NCBI GenBank assembly: GCA_944378105.1
Contig: CALWGC010000007.1
Location: forward strand, 1-64,000
Source: an uncultured Clostridia bacterium
GTDB taxonomy: Bacteria > Bacillota > Clostridia > Lachnospirales > Anaerotignaceae
Direction of reading: 5' to 3'
DNA length: 64,000 nt
Part shown: piece by piece, positions 9,101 through 16,312 of the stretch
How the letters are laid out: every line of letters begins with the position of its first letter
Position numbering within the stretch: the first letter of the stretch is position 1
The notes under the pieces: generated by a model
Told to the model about the DNA's origin: nothing
The model's database searches: none
What the model saw: only the letters and a program-made list of their open reading frames with translations
Translations under genes and position numbers: made by a program

Positions 9101-9354
9101 CCGAAGGCCGCCCCAATATCTTGGATATGATTACCAACGGCCAAATCGATCTGATTATCAACTCTCCTGTAGGGAAAGATAGCGTTCATGACGATAGCTA
9201 CCTGAGAAAAGCTGCCATCAAAGCAAAAGTGCCTTATATGACCACCATCGCCGCCGCAAGAGCCGGCGCCAAAGGCATTCACTATGTTTTGACCCACGGT
9301 AACTCTGAAGTAAAATCCCTGCAAGAACTGCATAGCGAAATCAGCGATAAATAA
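6130..9354 (+). CDS. carB: Carbamoyl-phosphate synthase large subunit
   Basis: 1,074-residue large subunit that makes carbamoyl phosphate from bicarbonate, ATP and ammonia supplied by CarA, for pyrimidine and arginine synthesis. It begins with the classic [20 protein letters not shown] segment. The two homologous ATP-grasp halves are plain: the second begins with [18 protein letters not shown] near residue 557. Each half carries the PVVLRPAY or [8 protein letters not shown] ATP-binding segment and an EINPR or EANPR motif. The C-terminal methylglyoxal-synthase-like regulatory domain occupies the last ~140 residues. Start ATG 6130 has aggag seven bases upstream; the GTG at 6124 would sit on the ribosome site. 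No carA gene flanks it, so the partner is elsewhere. Length is normal. Confidence 0.98.
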   Translation: [1074 protein letters not shown]

Positions 9355-9400
9355 ATAGGAAACCTGATTATCCTCTCGGTTTCAAGAAACAAAAAATAAA

Positions 9401-9444
9401 CGCAGGCGTTTTTAGACTATCTCCTAAAAACACCTGCGTTTTTT
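9401..9444 (+). terminator. Terminator after carB (probably bidirectional)
   Basis: Arms CGCAGGCGTTTTTAG (9401-9415) and CTAAAAACACCTGCG (9424-9438) with one mismatch, followed by six T. An A-rich stretch before it would give a T tract on the other strand as well, which suits the convergent regulator gene. Bases 9445-9606 hold a second imperfect hairpin around 9532-9569 but no gene. Confidence 0.8.
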
Positions 9445-9606
9445 CTAACGCTTTTTCCTTCTGGCTTACTATTTTTCTTCTTTTGTTTTCGGCTTCTGTT
9501 TTCGGCCCCTCCAACTCCCTTGGTAACCGCAGGCACAGGCTTTTTTTACGCAAAAGAAAAAGCTGTGCCCGTTTTACAGACACAGCATCCATATTTCGTA
9601 TATCAC

Positions 9607-10773
9607 TTACCAACCAAATAATTCTTTGATTTTTAACCCCATGGAAAACCGCAATTTTCCTTCCAGGGTCAAGGGATTGATCCCCGTCAGTTCTCGCACT
9701 TTCCGCAACTGATTGTTGACGGTATTGCGGTGGACAAAAAATAGACCGGCCACCGTCTGTACGTTTCCGTCGTTTTGAATATAGGCCCGGATATAATCCA
9801 TTAAGTCTGTATTGTTTTCTTTGTCATAGCGCTGCAACACGCCCATGGTTTCTGAAAACATTTCTTTTAACACCTGTGTGTCATTGACTTCCACCAGGAT
9901 TTTAAACACGCCCATATCGTCATAAAAAAGCACCTGGTCTTCTTGTTGTTCCACCACGTTTAACAGCGGTAACAGTCGTTTGAAATTGACCGCCAAGTGG
10001 TCCACCGTATCGCCCACTTTGCCCACACAAATGCCAATTTTTTGTCCCGTATACATCAGCATGACATTTTCTTTCAATAACGAAACAAACTGCTCCAACT
10101 CTTCTCTCTTGGCTTCGGCCAGGACAAGTACTGCCATTTTGTTATAAACAAAAAACACATGCCGTAACGAAAGCACTTCGGCTGCCTTTTCACAACAAAC
10201 CCGAATACTCTTTATCGTCAAGTCAAAATCTTTGCTTTCCTTTTGCCCCACCTGTAAAATCATCGGGCAAAATTGGGTTTCTGCCGAAAACCCGTATAAC
10301 GGCAGTTTCCCAATTTGACTTTCCATGCTTTTTGTCTGAAACAAAATGCTTTGCATCAACTCCGTGATGCTGATATTTTTCACCTCATCATACATTAAAA
10401 TATGAGAGATGTCTTTGACTACATCGCTCATCAAGACATCCCATGGTATGGCATATAACGGCAAGTCCACTTCATTGCAAAAGGCAATCAGTTCCTTTGG
10501 CATTTCTTTGATGTATTTCCCCACATTGACCATCAAAGCGCGTCCTTTTGCCAAATACAAATTTTTTGCAAATTCCAGCAAACTCTCCTCTGTTCCGTTG
10601 ACACAAGAGGTGATCACAATTTCATTGATATTTTTGAACTTTTCTGTTCCATAATCTTCCACCAGGCTCACCCAGTAAATGTCCGTGCGGTCAATCCCCT
10701 TTTTTCCCGCCACCAGACGAACGCGATAGTTTGGTGAAAGCTGATTCATAATTCGCTGTATAGATAATGCCAT
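9607..10773 (-). CDS. PucR/CdaR-family transcriptional regulator
   Basis: 388-residue regulator. The N-terminal ~120 residues (LSIQRIM..L...) resemble the PucR sensory domain (PF07905), and the middle is a GGDEF-like or CdaR-like region. The last ~70 residues form the PucR helix-turn-helix (IQNDGNVQTVAGLFFVHRNT, then LRKVRELTG). Such proteins usually activate catabolism of purines, sugars acids or amino compounds in response to the substrate. ATG 10773 follows a GGGAGGGA site; an upstream in-frame start would lack one. It is transcribed away from the creatininase operon at 11307, which is the arrangement expected for its regulator. The inducer cannot be read from sequence. Confidence 0.88.
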   Translation of the reverse strand: MALSIQRIMNQLSPNYRVRLVAGKKGIDRTDIYWVSLVEDYGTEKFKNINEIVITSCVNGTEESLLEFAKNLYLAKGRALMVNVGKYIKEMPKELIAFCNEVDLPLYAIPWDVLMSDVVKDISHILMYDEVKNISITELMQSILFQTKSMESQIGKLPLYGFSAETQFCPMILQVGQKESKDFDLTIKSIRVCCEKAAEVLSLRHVFFVYNKMAVLVLAEAKREELEQFVSLLKENVMLMYTGQKIGICVGKVGDTVDHLAVNFKRLLPLLNVVEQQEDQVLFYDDMGVFKILVEVNDTQVLKEMFSETMGVLQRYDKENNTDLMDYIRAYIQNDGNVQTVAGLFFVHRNTVNNQLRKVRELTGINPLTLEGKLRFSMGLKIKELFGW

Positions 10774-11306
10774 AATCTTCTTTTTCTCCCTCCCCAGTGT
10801 ATCGACATCGATGCTTTTTCCCACACATCACTGTCCATCGGGTAACATCATCGATACTCCGCTATTATACCATAGTGCCTGACTTTCATCCAGTCATTTT
10901 TACTGTTTTTTGGCCTGTTTCTGCTCATTTTTGTGCATGTGCACAAGAAAATTGTGACACTTCTCTCTTTTCTCTTTTGTGGCCTTGTGCTATCATAAAA
11001 CCGTGCTGAAGAAAAGGGATTTTGAGCCCACAAACGCTGCAAAACCCCACTGCGGCTTGCCTCTTACCATGGCTCACCCATCCCGCTTTTTCTCGCATAC
11101 AACCAACCTACCTAGGCAGTGGTTTTTCTCCATTGCCATTCCATAACAAGAAAATTTCCCACCAGAAATTGGTCGATTTTTTTTGTAGATTTTACGAAAA
11201 AAAGGCCATTTCTTTCCTAATTGTGGTATACTGAGAACAGAATGAATTGTTCTAGTTTTCGTATGTTCAGAAACATTCATTTCTGCCGATTTGGAGGGAG
11301 ATTTTC
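10774..11306. promoter_or_regulatory. Divergent regulatory region between the PucR gene and the creatininase operon
   Basis: 533 bases without a gene. On the minus strand an extended -10 (TGGTATAAT, 10872-10864) serves the PucR gene. On the plus strand an extended -10 (TATACT at 11227-11232, with TG before it) lies 75 bases before the creatininase start. The PucR leader holds arms GTATCGA (10799-10805) and TCGATAC (10851-10857), plus an inner CATCGATG (10806-10813). These repeated ATCGAT units are candidate binding sites for the regulator. I see no riboswitch. Confidence 0.55.
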
Positions 11307-12095
11307 ATGTTATTGGAAGAAATGACTTTTGCAGAAGTAAAAGAATACTTTGCAAATGGCAATGAAATGGCCATCATTCCATGTGGTTCCACCGAACAGC
11401 ATGGACACCATTTGGTTCTGGGTACCGATTCTTTTTTGGCAGAGACGTTTGCCAAACGTCTTTCTGAAAAAACAGGTATTTTGTGCGTTCCCACCGTTTC
11501 CTACGGCTATGCAGAATACCACAAAGAAGGCTATTCCGGCACCATTGGTTTTGATCAAGATTTGCTTTATACCATCTATTACTCCATTGCCGAACAACTG
11601 GTGCAAATGGGAGCAAAAAAAATCATCTTTGTCAATGGCCATGGCGGTAACAGCTATCCGCTCAAACGGGTCTCCATGAACCTGCGTCTCCACCACCGCG
11701 TGATGGGGCTTATCATCGATTGGTGGTCCGTCGCCGAACAGCTGAACCCCGCCTGGAAAGAAACCGGCCATGCCGGCAAAGAAGAAACATCTGCCATGCT
11801 TTATCTTTATCCACAATATGTCCATCCAGAAAGGATTCGATTTGAAGGGTATCGTTCCCTTTCTGACACCGTAAAAACACTGGGCTCTGCCACCTTTGCC
11901 TATGCCGGCGTTGCCTATCACATTTGGCTTAACACCAACGATGTGGTGCCAAATTTTGGCGGCAATTATGGCGAAGATCCTCATTTGGCCACAGTCCAGC
12001 AAGGAAAAGAAAGTGTAGAAGCAGTGATTGCACATCTTGCAGAGTTTTTGCAGTATGGATTTGGCACCATGCAATTACCATCCGTCCAACAATAG
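11307..12095 (+). CDS. Creatininase-family metal-dependent amidohydrolase
   Basis: 262-residue protein of the creatininase superfamily (PF02633), cytosolic zinc or manganese hydrolases of cyclic amides and related compounds. The metal-binding motifs are visible: GSTEQHG (Glu30, His32), GTD (Asp41), FVNGHGGN (His112) and GHAGKEETS (about 154-162). In the last motif many relatives have HAGExETS, and here the first Glu is Lys158, so the metal site or substrate may differ. The ATG follows GGAGGGAG. It heads a three-gene operon with two unknown proteins and is divergent from a PucR regulator. Creatinine itself is only one possible substrate; the family also includes sugar-inosose and deformylase enzymes. 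Confidence 0.88.
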   Translation: MLLEEMTFAEVKEYFANGNEMAIIPCGSTEQHGHHLVLGTDSFLAETFAKRLSEKTGILCVPTVSYGYAEYHKEGYSGTIGFDQDLLYTIYYSIAEQLVQMGAKKIIFVNGHGGNSYPLKRVSMNLRLHHRVMGLIIDWWSVAEQLNPAWKETGHAGKEETSAMLYLYPQYVHPERIRFEGYRSLSDTVKTLGSATFAYAGVAYHIWLNTNDVVPNFGGNYGEDPHLATVQQGKESVEAVIAHLAEFLQYGFGTMQLPSVQQ

Positions 12096-12125
12096 TTGCT
12101 ATTTATGAAAGGAGCGCTGTCAACT

Positions 12126-12509
12126 ATGAAATATATGCACACCAAATTGCCAGACTTTTACATCAAGGCAGAAGCTGCCGGAAAGGTAGCCCGTCCAGAA
12201 ACAGAAGTGGAAATCAGAGGTCTGGAAAGCTACACCAGCGGCAAAATGGCTTCTCTGCGTGTAGGCCGCATTGAAGAATACATCCGGGAAATCACCCAGG
12301 ATCCTGGTGTAAAAAAAGTGGAAGTTGTGTTTGTACCTCATAATCCAGAGGCAATTTTTACAGCAGTCATCAAAGGCATTCAGGCTGATGGTTCCTGCAA
12401 AAAAGCCATTTTGGAAGAAATGGCCCTTTCTGTACCAACAGAAGAATGCGAATTGTTCGATGTAGAAGAAGTGGAAGACCGTCGTGGCAGCGGCCGCCAG
12501 CAGAGATAA
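12126..12509 (+). CDS. Protein of unknown family, second gene of the creatininase operon
   Basis: 127-residue soluble protein that I do not recognise. The middle (MASLRVGRIEEYIREITQD, then VEVVFVPHNPEAIF) reads like a compact alpha/beta domain. The C-terminus is acidic and then ends in a basic RRGSGRQQR tail. There are no cysteines in the first two thirds and only three in total, no membrane segment and no signal peptide. ATG 12126 follows gaaaggag; an ATG at 12096 is in frame but touches the upstream stop and has no ribosome site. The gene sits 30 bases after the creatininase and 22 bases before the next unknown gene. A role as a subunit or partner of one of them is plausible but unproven. 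Confidence 0.75.
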   Translation: MKYMHTKLPDFYIKAEAAGKVARPETEVEIRGLESYTSGKMASLRVGRIEEYIREITQDPGVKKVEVVFVPHNPEAIFTAVIKGIQADGSCKKAILEEMALSVPTEECELFDVEEVEDRRGSGRQQR

Positions 12510-12531
12510 ATCAGGGGGAGGAGTTTTGGAT

Positions 12532-13575
12532 ATGCAGAAATTAAAATATCGTATTGTACCACAAGGCGCCGCTGATGGTATTGTGCCTTTGAACTGGGTA
12601 TTTTTAGATTGCAAAGATGTGGAAGCTTTAGGGCTGACCTATCTGGATGCTTGCAAAATCATTGCAAAAGAATTGGGAAAAGACTGCGCAGCCGTTAACA
12701 TCATGGATATGGATGCCGTTACCGTTACCAGCGATGGGATTATGGTTGATGGCGCCGTTGCTGCACTGGCATCTGTAGACCATGGCATGATCAATAAGGA
12801 TTTTGGTTTCTTAAATGTCAGCGAATTTAAACAATACGAAGGCATGATGGAAGCAGAAACCCATATGAAACAATGGCTGAGCGATTATTATAAAGGCAAA
12901 CCTCTGCACCGCGGCCCAAGTATGCCAGACAGAGGTGCCAGAGTTGGCCATAACGAAAACATGACCTTGACTGGCCGTATTGCCAATAACAACGTGGGTT
13001 CCGAAGCCATGAACATGGTAGATATGACCGAAATTCTGGTTCCTTTGCTGGGTATGCACGAAATCATGCATGGCGGCACAGTAAACATCGGCGTTGCTGG
13101 CCCAATGGTATCTGTTGGTATCGGTATGGTTGTTAGCGAATTGCAAGGCCGTATCTTTGGTTATACCTCTTTGGGCGCATACCGTGCCGGCATGAGCGCA
13201 CACAACTCCGGCGAATATGCAAAAACCGTAAAGAGCGATTACCCAGCCATCGTTTCCACCAAACCAATGTTGGCAGAATACACCCTGCGTGCATTGGATT
13301 GCGGCATGGTACCAGGCCGTGACATCGGCTGCTCCCCAGCTGTATTGTCTTTGGCAAAAGCCTATGGCAAACCAATCGACTTTGATAACATCAGCGACCG
13401 CGCTTGGATCGAATTGGAAAGCGTTGGCATGGGCCGTGCAAAACTGGAAGAAGCAACTCCAGTGATGAGCCGCGAAGAAATCATCGCAAAAGCAGACAGC
13501 ATCATCCCTGGTATGGAAGATGCCAAAACTTATGCCGTTTCTGATATTTGCGAAATCAGATACGCAGAATTCTAA
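12532..13575 (+). CDS. Protein of unknown family, third gene of the creatininase operon
   Basis: 347-residue soluble protein that I cannot place in a family. Notable segments are NIMDMDAVTVTSDG and VDHGMINKDFGFL. Next come RGPSMPDRGARVGHNENM and HEIMHGGTVNIGVAGPM, which is His/Gly-rich and could bind a cofactor or metal. The region before the C-terminus (CGMVPGRDIGCSPAVLSLAK) is also Gly-rich. It has no membrane segment or signal peptide. ATG 12532 is preceded by ggaggag. A strong hairpin ends the operon 40 bases later. Conserved-looking glycine, histidine and aspartate runs suggest an enzyme. The shared transcript with a creatininase-family hydrolase suggests that it acts on the same substrate or its product. 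Confidence 0.8.
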   Translation: MQKLKYRIVPQGAADGIVPLNWVFLDCKDVEALGLTYLDACKIIAKELGKDCAAVNIMDMDAVTVTSDGIMVDGAVAALASVDHGMINKDFGFLNVSEFKQYEGMMEAETHMKQWLSDYYKGKPLHRGPSMPDRGARVGHNENMTLTGRIANNNVGSEAMNMVDMTEILVPLLGMHEIMHGGTVNIGVAGPMVSVGIGMVVSELQGRIFGYTSLGAYRAGMSAHNSGEYAKTVKSDYPAIVSTKPMLAEYTLRALDCGMVPGRDIGCSPAVLSLAKAYGKPIDFDNISDRAWIELESVGMGRAKLEEATPVMSREEIIAKADSIIPGMEDAKTYAVSDICEIRYAEF

Positions 13576-13616
13576 AAGTATCCCCAAATTACTTTTTCTA
13601 CAAAACCCTTGTAACG

Positions 13617-13653
13617 AAGGTGCAAAAGCTACGGCTTTTGCACCTTTGTTTTT
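13617..13653 (+). terminator. Terminator of the creatininase operon
   Basis: Arms AAGGTGCAAAAGC (13617-13629) and GCTTTTGCACCTT (13634-13646) pair perfectly, with a four-base loop and TGTTTTT after it. Confidence 0.9.
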
Positions 13654-13656
13654 GCC

Positions 13657-13702
13657 AAAAAAACCGCCCGTTTCACCGCAACAAACGGCAAACGGACGGT
13701 TT
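13657..13702 (-). terminator. Terminator of the CotS-like gene
   Basis: Arms AAACCGCCCGTTT (13661-13673) and AAACGGACGGTTT (13690-13702) with one mismatch. On the minus strand seven T follow (A run 13657-13663). It lies directly after the stop at 13704. Confidence 0.8.
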
Positions 13703-13703
13703 T

Positions 13704-14681
13704 TCATTGCAACTGCATCTCTTCCACCAGCCGGGCCTCTCCTTCGCACTGGGCCCCGCAGTCGGAAAGCTTTTGTAAAAAAGCTTCGCTTTTGATGGTT
13801 CGTCTTTTATTATAATACCCGCTCATCAGCTTTAGCACTTTGGCCGGGAAAAGCAACATGGCCCCGATGATTTGCCTTTGTGCCTCGTCCAAAGGGCAAA
13901 TTTGGCCATAGGCTTCCAACACCTCCTGCCCAAGCTTTGGCGTAAAAGATTCCTCTCTTTGTAACAGCCGCAAATACTCTGCCACATCGCTTAAGGGACA
14001 GCCATAATTGCAACGGGCAAAGGAGGTGATGTATAGGGCCCCTTCTTCCATCTCCACCACACTGCTTTTGATGCGGTTGTGACACAAAAGCCCTTGTTCT
14101 TTGCTCTCTGCCATCAGCTGGGGGTAGCTGCCACTACAAAGCAGTGCCTCCGTTTCTTTCAGTCTTCCCTGAAGCGTTTCAAACCGCCGCAACACTTCCA
14201 CATCCACCATCGATAGCCGGCTTTGGCGGTAAATCCATTTTTTCACCCGGTTCAGCTCCTGCCGTTTATCGCGGCATGTTTCAATCAAATTTTTCACCGG
14301 AGAGGGGCTTTCCCCTGTCATCCCCGCCGCGGCCCGATGGAACTGGGCCAATACCGTTGCTCCAAGCAGTGCCGTTTGTGGACAGTCAAAAGAGACCTCC
14401 TCCCGCTTGCGATAAGGTAACAGGACATATCCGGCCTCCATTCCTAGTACATAGGGCTGCCCGTCCAGTGTCAGACAAAATTGCTCCAAGGCAGTAAATC
14501 CCCCTTGGGCCAGATGCCGCCGCACCTGATCTTCAAAACATACCGCCGCTTGATCGCCTTCGGTCTTGCGCAATTCTTTCCACCCGTCGCTTGTTTTCAC
14601 CACCAAGCCCCGGCGGCTGCGCTGACTTTGCAATAGCCGCAGGCCATAGCCTTCGGCCAATAACTTTTCGTAATCCTCCAT
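13704..14681 (-). CDS. CotS-like spore-coat protein (aminoglycoside-phosphotransferase fold)
   Basis: 325-residue protein resembling the CotS/YsxE spore-coat family, which has a kinase-like (APH/CotH-type) fold. It has the family's N-lobe layout (YGL...S....GLVVKTSDGWKELRK) and a LLPYRKREE hinge. Next comes LAQFHRAA, then a late GYYNKRR motif near the C-terminus, where CotS proteins carry Y.nk..i. The usual HgD..p.N kinase motif is degenerate (LLCHNRIKSS), so catalytic activity is doubtful. ATG 14681 is seven bases after GGGAGG; the ATG at 14687 is too close to it. The gene stands alone with its own terminator. It implies that the organism is a spore former or descends from one. Confidence 0.72.
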   Translation of the reverse strand: MEDYEKLLAEGYGLRLLQSQRSRRGLVVKTSDGWKELRKTEGDQAAVCFEDQVRRHLAQGGFTALEQFCLTLDGQPYVLGMEAGYVLLPYRKREEVSFDCPQTALLGATVLAQFHRAAAGMTGESPSPVKNLIETCRDKRQELNRVKKWIYRQSRLSMVDVEVLRRFETLQGRLKETEALLCSGSYPQLMAESKEQGLLCHNRIKSSVVEMEEGALYITSFARCNYGCPLSDVAEYLRLLQREESFTPKLGQEVLEAYGQICPLDEAQRQIIGAMLLFPAKVLKLMSGYYNKRRTIKSEAFLQKLSDCGAQCEGEARLVEEMQLQ

Positions 14682-14798
14682 GGCCATTCCTCCCTTTCTC
14701 GTTTCGCCTGCTTCCATTCTATGAGCGAAACTGGAAAAATAGGAGAAAAAAAAACGACACCCCATGTGCCTTTGCACACAAAATGCCGCTTTCCTGAA

Positions 14799-14871
14799 TG
14801 CATCTTCAGGGACTCGAACCCTGGACCTTGTGATTAAGAGTCACCTGCTCTACCAACTGAGCTAAAGATGC
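14799..14871 (-). tRNA. tRNA-Lys (anticodon CTT)
   Basis: On the minus strand the 7-bp acceptor stem GCATCTT/AAGATGC and the D-arm TAGCTCAGTTGGTAGAGC are intact. The anticodon loop is CTCTTAA and the T-arm contains GGTTCGAGTCC. The anticodon reads CTT, so it decodes AAG. The gene is 73 bases with discriminator A and no encoded CCA, which fits the cca gene next door on the other strand. Confidence 0.95.
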
Positions 14872-14949
14872 ATATATCTTAAACGCAAGAAATATAATAT
14901 CATTTTCTCTCTATTTTGTCAAGTCTTTGTCCCTTTTTTTTGTCTTTTC

Positions 14950-14978
14950 TTGCAAAATTTTTTTCCCCATCGTATAAT
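14950..14978 (+). promoter_or_regulatory. Promoter of cca
   Basis: TTGCAA (14950-14955), a 17-base spacer and TATAAT (14973-14978), 62 bases before the ATG at 15040. Confidence 0.75.
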
Positions 14979-15039
14979 AAAACCAGTGTTTTGGCCCAAG
15001 CATGGGCCCCAGTTTAACGGATCAAAAAGGAGTTTTTGC

Positions 15040-16245
15040 ATGAACATCCATTTGCCAAACGAGGTACGCCTCATTTTAGATACCATCAACCAAAACGGCC
15101 AGGAGGCCTATATCGTCGGCGGCTGTGTCCGGGACTGCCTGATGGGCATTGCTCCCCACGACTGGGACATCACCACCTCCGCCACACCAGAAGAAGTGAA
15201 GCAGTTGTTTTCCCACACCGTTGACACGGGGCTTGCCCATGGCACGGTCACCGTGGTGCTCCATCAAACCAACTATGAAGTCACCACCTATCGCGTCGAA
15301 AGCGATTATATCGACTGCCGCCACCCCTCCTCTGTCAGCTTTACCCGCGATTTACACGAGGATTTGCTGCGGCGAGACTTTACCATCAACGCCATTGCCT
15401 ATCACCCGTCAGAGGGCTTTGTAGACCTTTTTGGCGGCCAAGAGGATATCAAACAACAGATTATCCGCGGCGTTGGAAACGCCAACGAACGGTTCCAAGA
15501 AGACGCATTGCGGATGCTGCGGGCCGTCCGTTTTGCCACCCAGCTGGATTTTTCCATCGAACCGGATACCTTTACCGCTCTGCAGCAAAACGCTGCCCTC
15601 ATCGAAAAAATCAGCGGTGAACGGATTCGAGAAGAATTGGGGAAAACCTTAAAAAATCCTTATCATCACCGGCTGAACCTGCTTTGGGAAAGCGGGCTAT
15701 TGCCATACTTATTGGGTAAAGACGCCTCTTTGGTTTTGGAAGAAGAGACCCGTCTCATCCAGGCCCTCTCCCGCCTGCCGGCCGACACGGCCTGTGCCTT
15801 TGCCGTCTTTTTATGGCCCTTGCCCTTTGCTTCTGCCAAAAAAGGATTGGCCAAACTGAAATTTGATAACAAAACCCTGCGCACCATCCAGACGGTGTTA
15901 CAGGAAAAAGACCTGGCGCTGGAAGCAGAGGTGGTGTTTGTACGCCGCTTGGCTTCCCGGCTGGGGCTTTCCCATTGCCGCGCTTTGCTTTTGGCCAAAG
16001 AAGCCCTGGGCGAAGCAGCGGCCACTGAGGCCCTCGCCCTGCTGTCTGCCATCGAGGAAAACGGCGATTGCCTAACCATCGGAGATTTGGCCCTTTCTGG
16101 CAAAGACTTGCTTTCCATGGGCTTTGCCCAGGGCAAAGAAATGGGCGATGCCCTGCGGCTGATGCTGGAAGAGGTACTTTGCCACCCGGACCATAACCAA
16201 GCTGATTTTCTGCGTTCCTTTGCCCAAGGGTTACTGCAAAAATAA
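15040..16245 (+). CDS. cca: CCA tRNA nucleotidyltransferase (or poly(A)-polymerase-family paralogue)
   Basis: 401-residue class II nucleotidyltransferase that adds or repairs the CCA end of tRNAs. The head domain has VGGCVRD and DWDITTSA, which contains the catalytic DxD. RRDFTINAIA and the neck motif ERFQEDALRMLRAVRF follow. The C-terminal body is helical, as usual. ATG 15040 has aaaaaggag nine bases upstream; the frame runs open further upstream but without a ribosome site. The neighbouring tRNA-Lys lacks an encoded CCA, so such an enzyme is needed. Some Bacillota have separate CC- and A-adding enzymes. I cannot tell the specificity from motifs alone. Confidence 0.92.
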   Translation: MNIHLPNEVRLILDTINQNGQEAYIVGGCVRDCLMGIAPHDWDITTSATPEEVKQLFSHTVDTGLAHGTVTVVLHQTNYEVTTYRVESDYIDCRHPSSVSFTRDLHEDLLRRDFTINAIAYHPSEGFVDLFGGQEDIKQQIIRGVGNANERFQEDALRMLRAVRFATQLDFSIEPDTFTALQQNAALIEKISGERIREELGKTLKNPYHHRLNLLWESGLLPYLLGKDASLVLEEETRLIQALSRLPADTACAFAVFLWPLPFASAKKGLAKLKFDNKTLRTIQTVLQEKDLALEAEVVFVRRLASRLGLSHCRALLLAKEALGEAAATEALALLSAIEENGDCLTIGDLALSGKDLLSMGFAQGKEMGDALRLMLEEVLCHPDHNQADFLRSFAQGLLQK

Positions 16246-16261
16246 TTTCGTTTCCAAAAAC

Positions 16262-16309
16262 AAATCCACTTCTTTTTCGTATTTAAAAAAAAGAAAAAGG
16301 AGTGGATTT
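16262..16309 (+). promoter_or_regulatory. Hairpin that would bury the ribosome site of the GT8 gene (or cca terminator)
   Basis: Arms 16262-16278 and 16293-16309 pair over 17 bp with one mismatch around a 14-base loop. The right arm contains the AAAAGGAG that should serve the TTG start at 16313. The T tract after it is short (TTTT then GC), so this may be a weak terminator for cca, a translational gate for the next gene, or both. Confidence 0.5.
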
Positions 16310-16312
16310 TGC

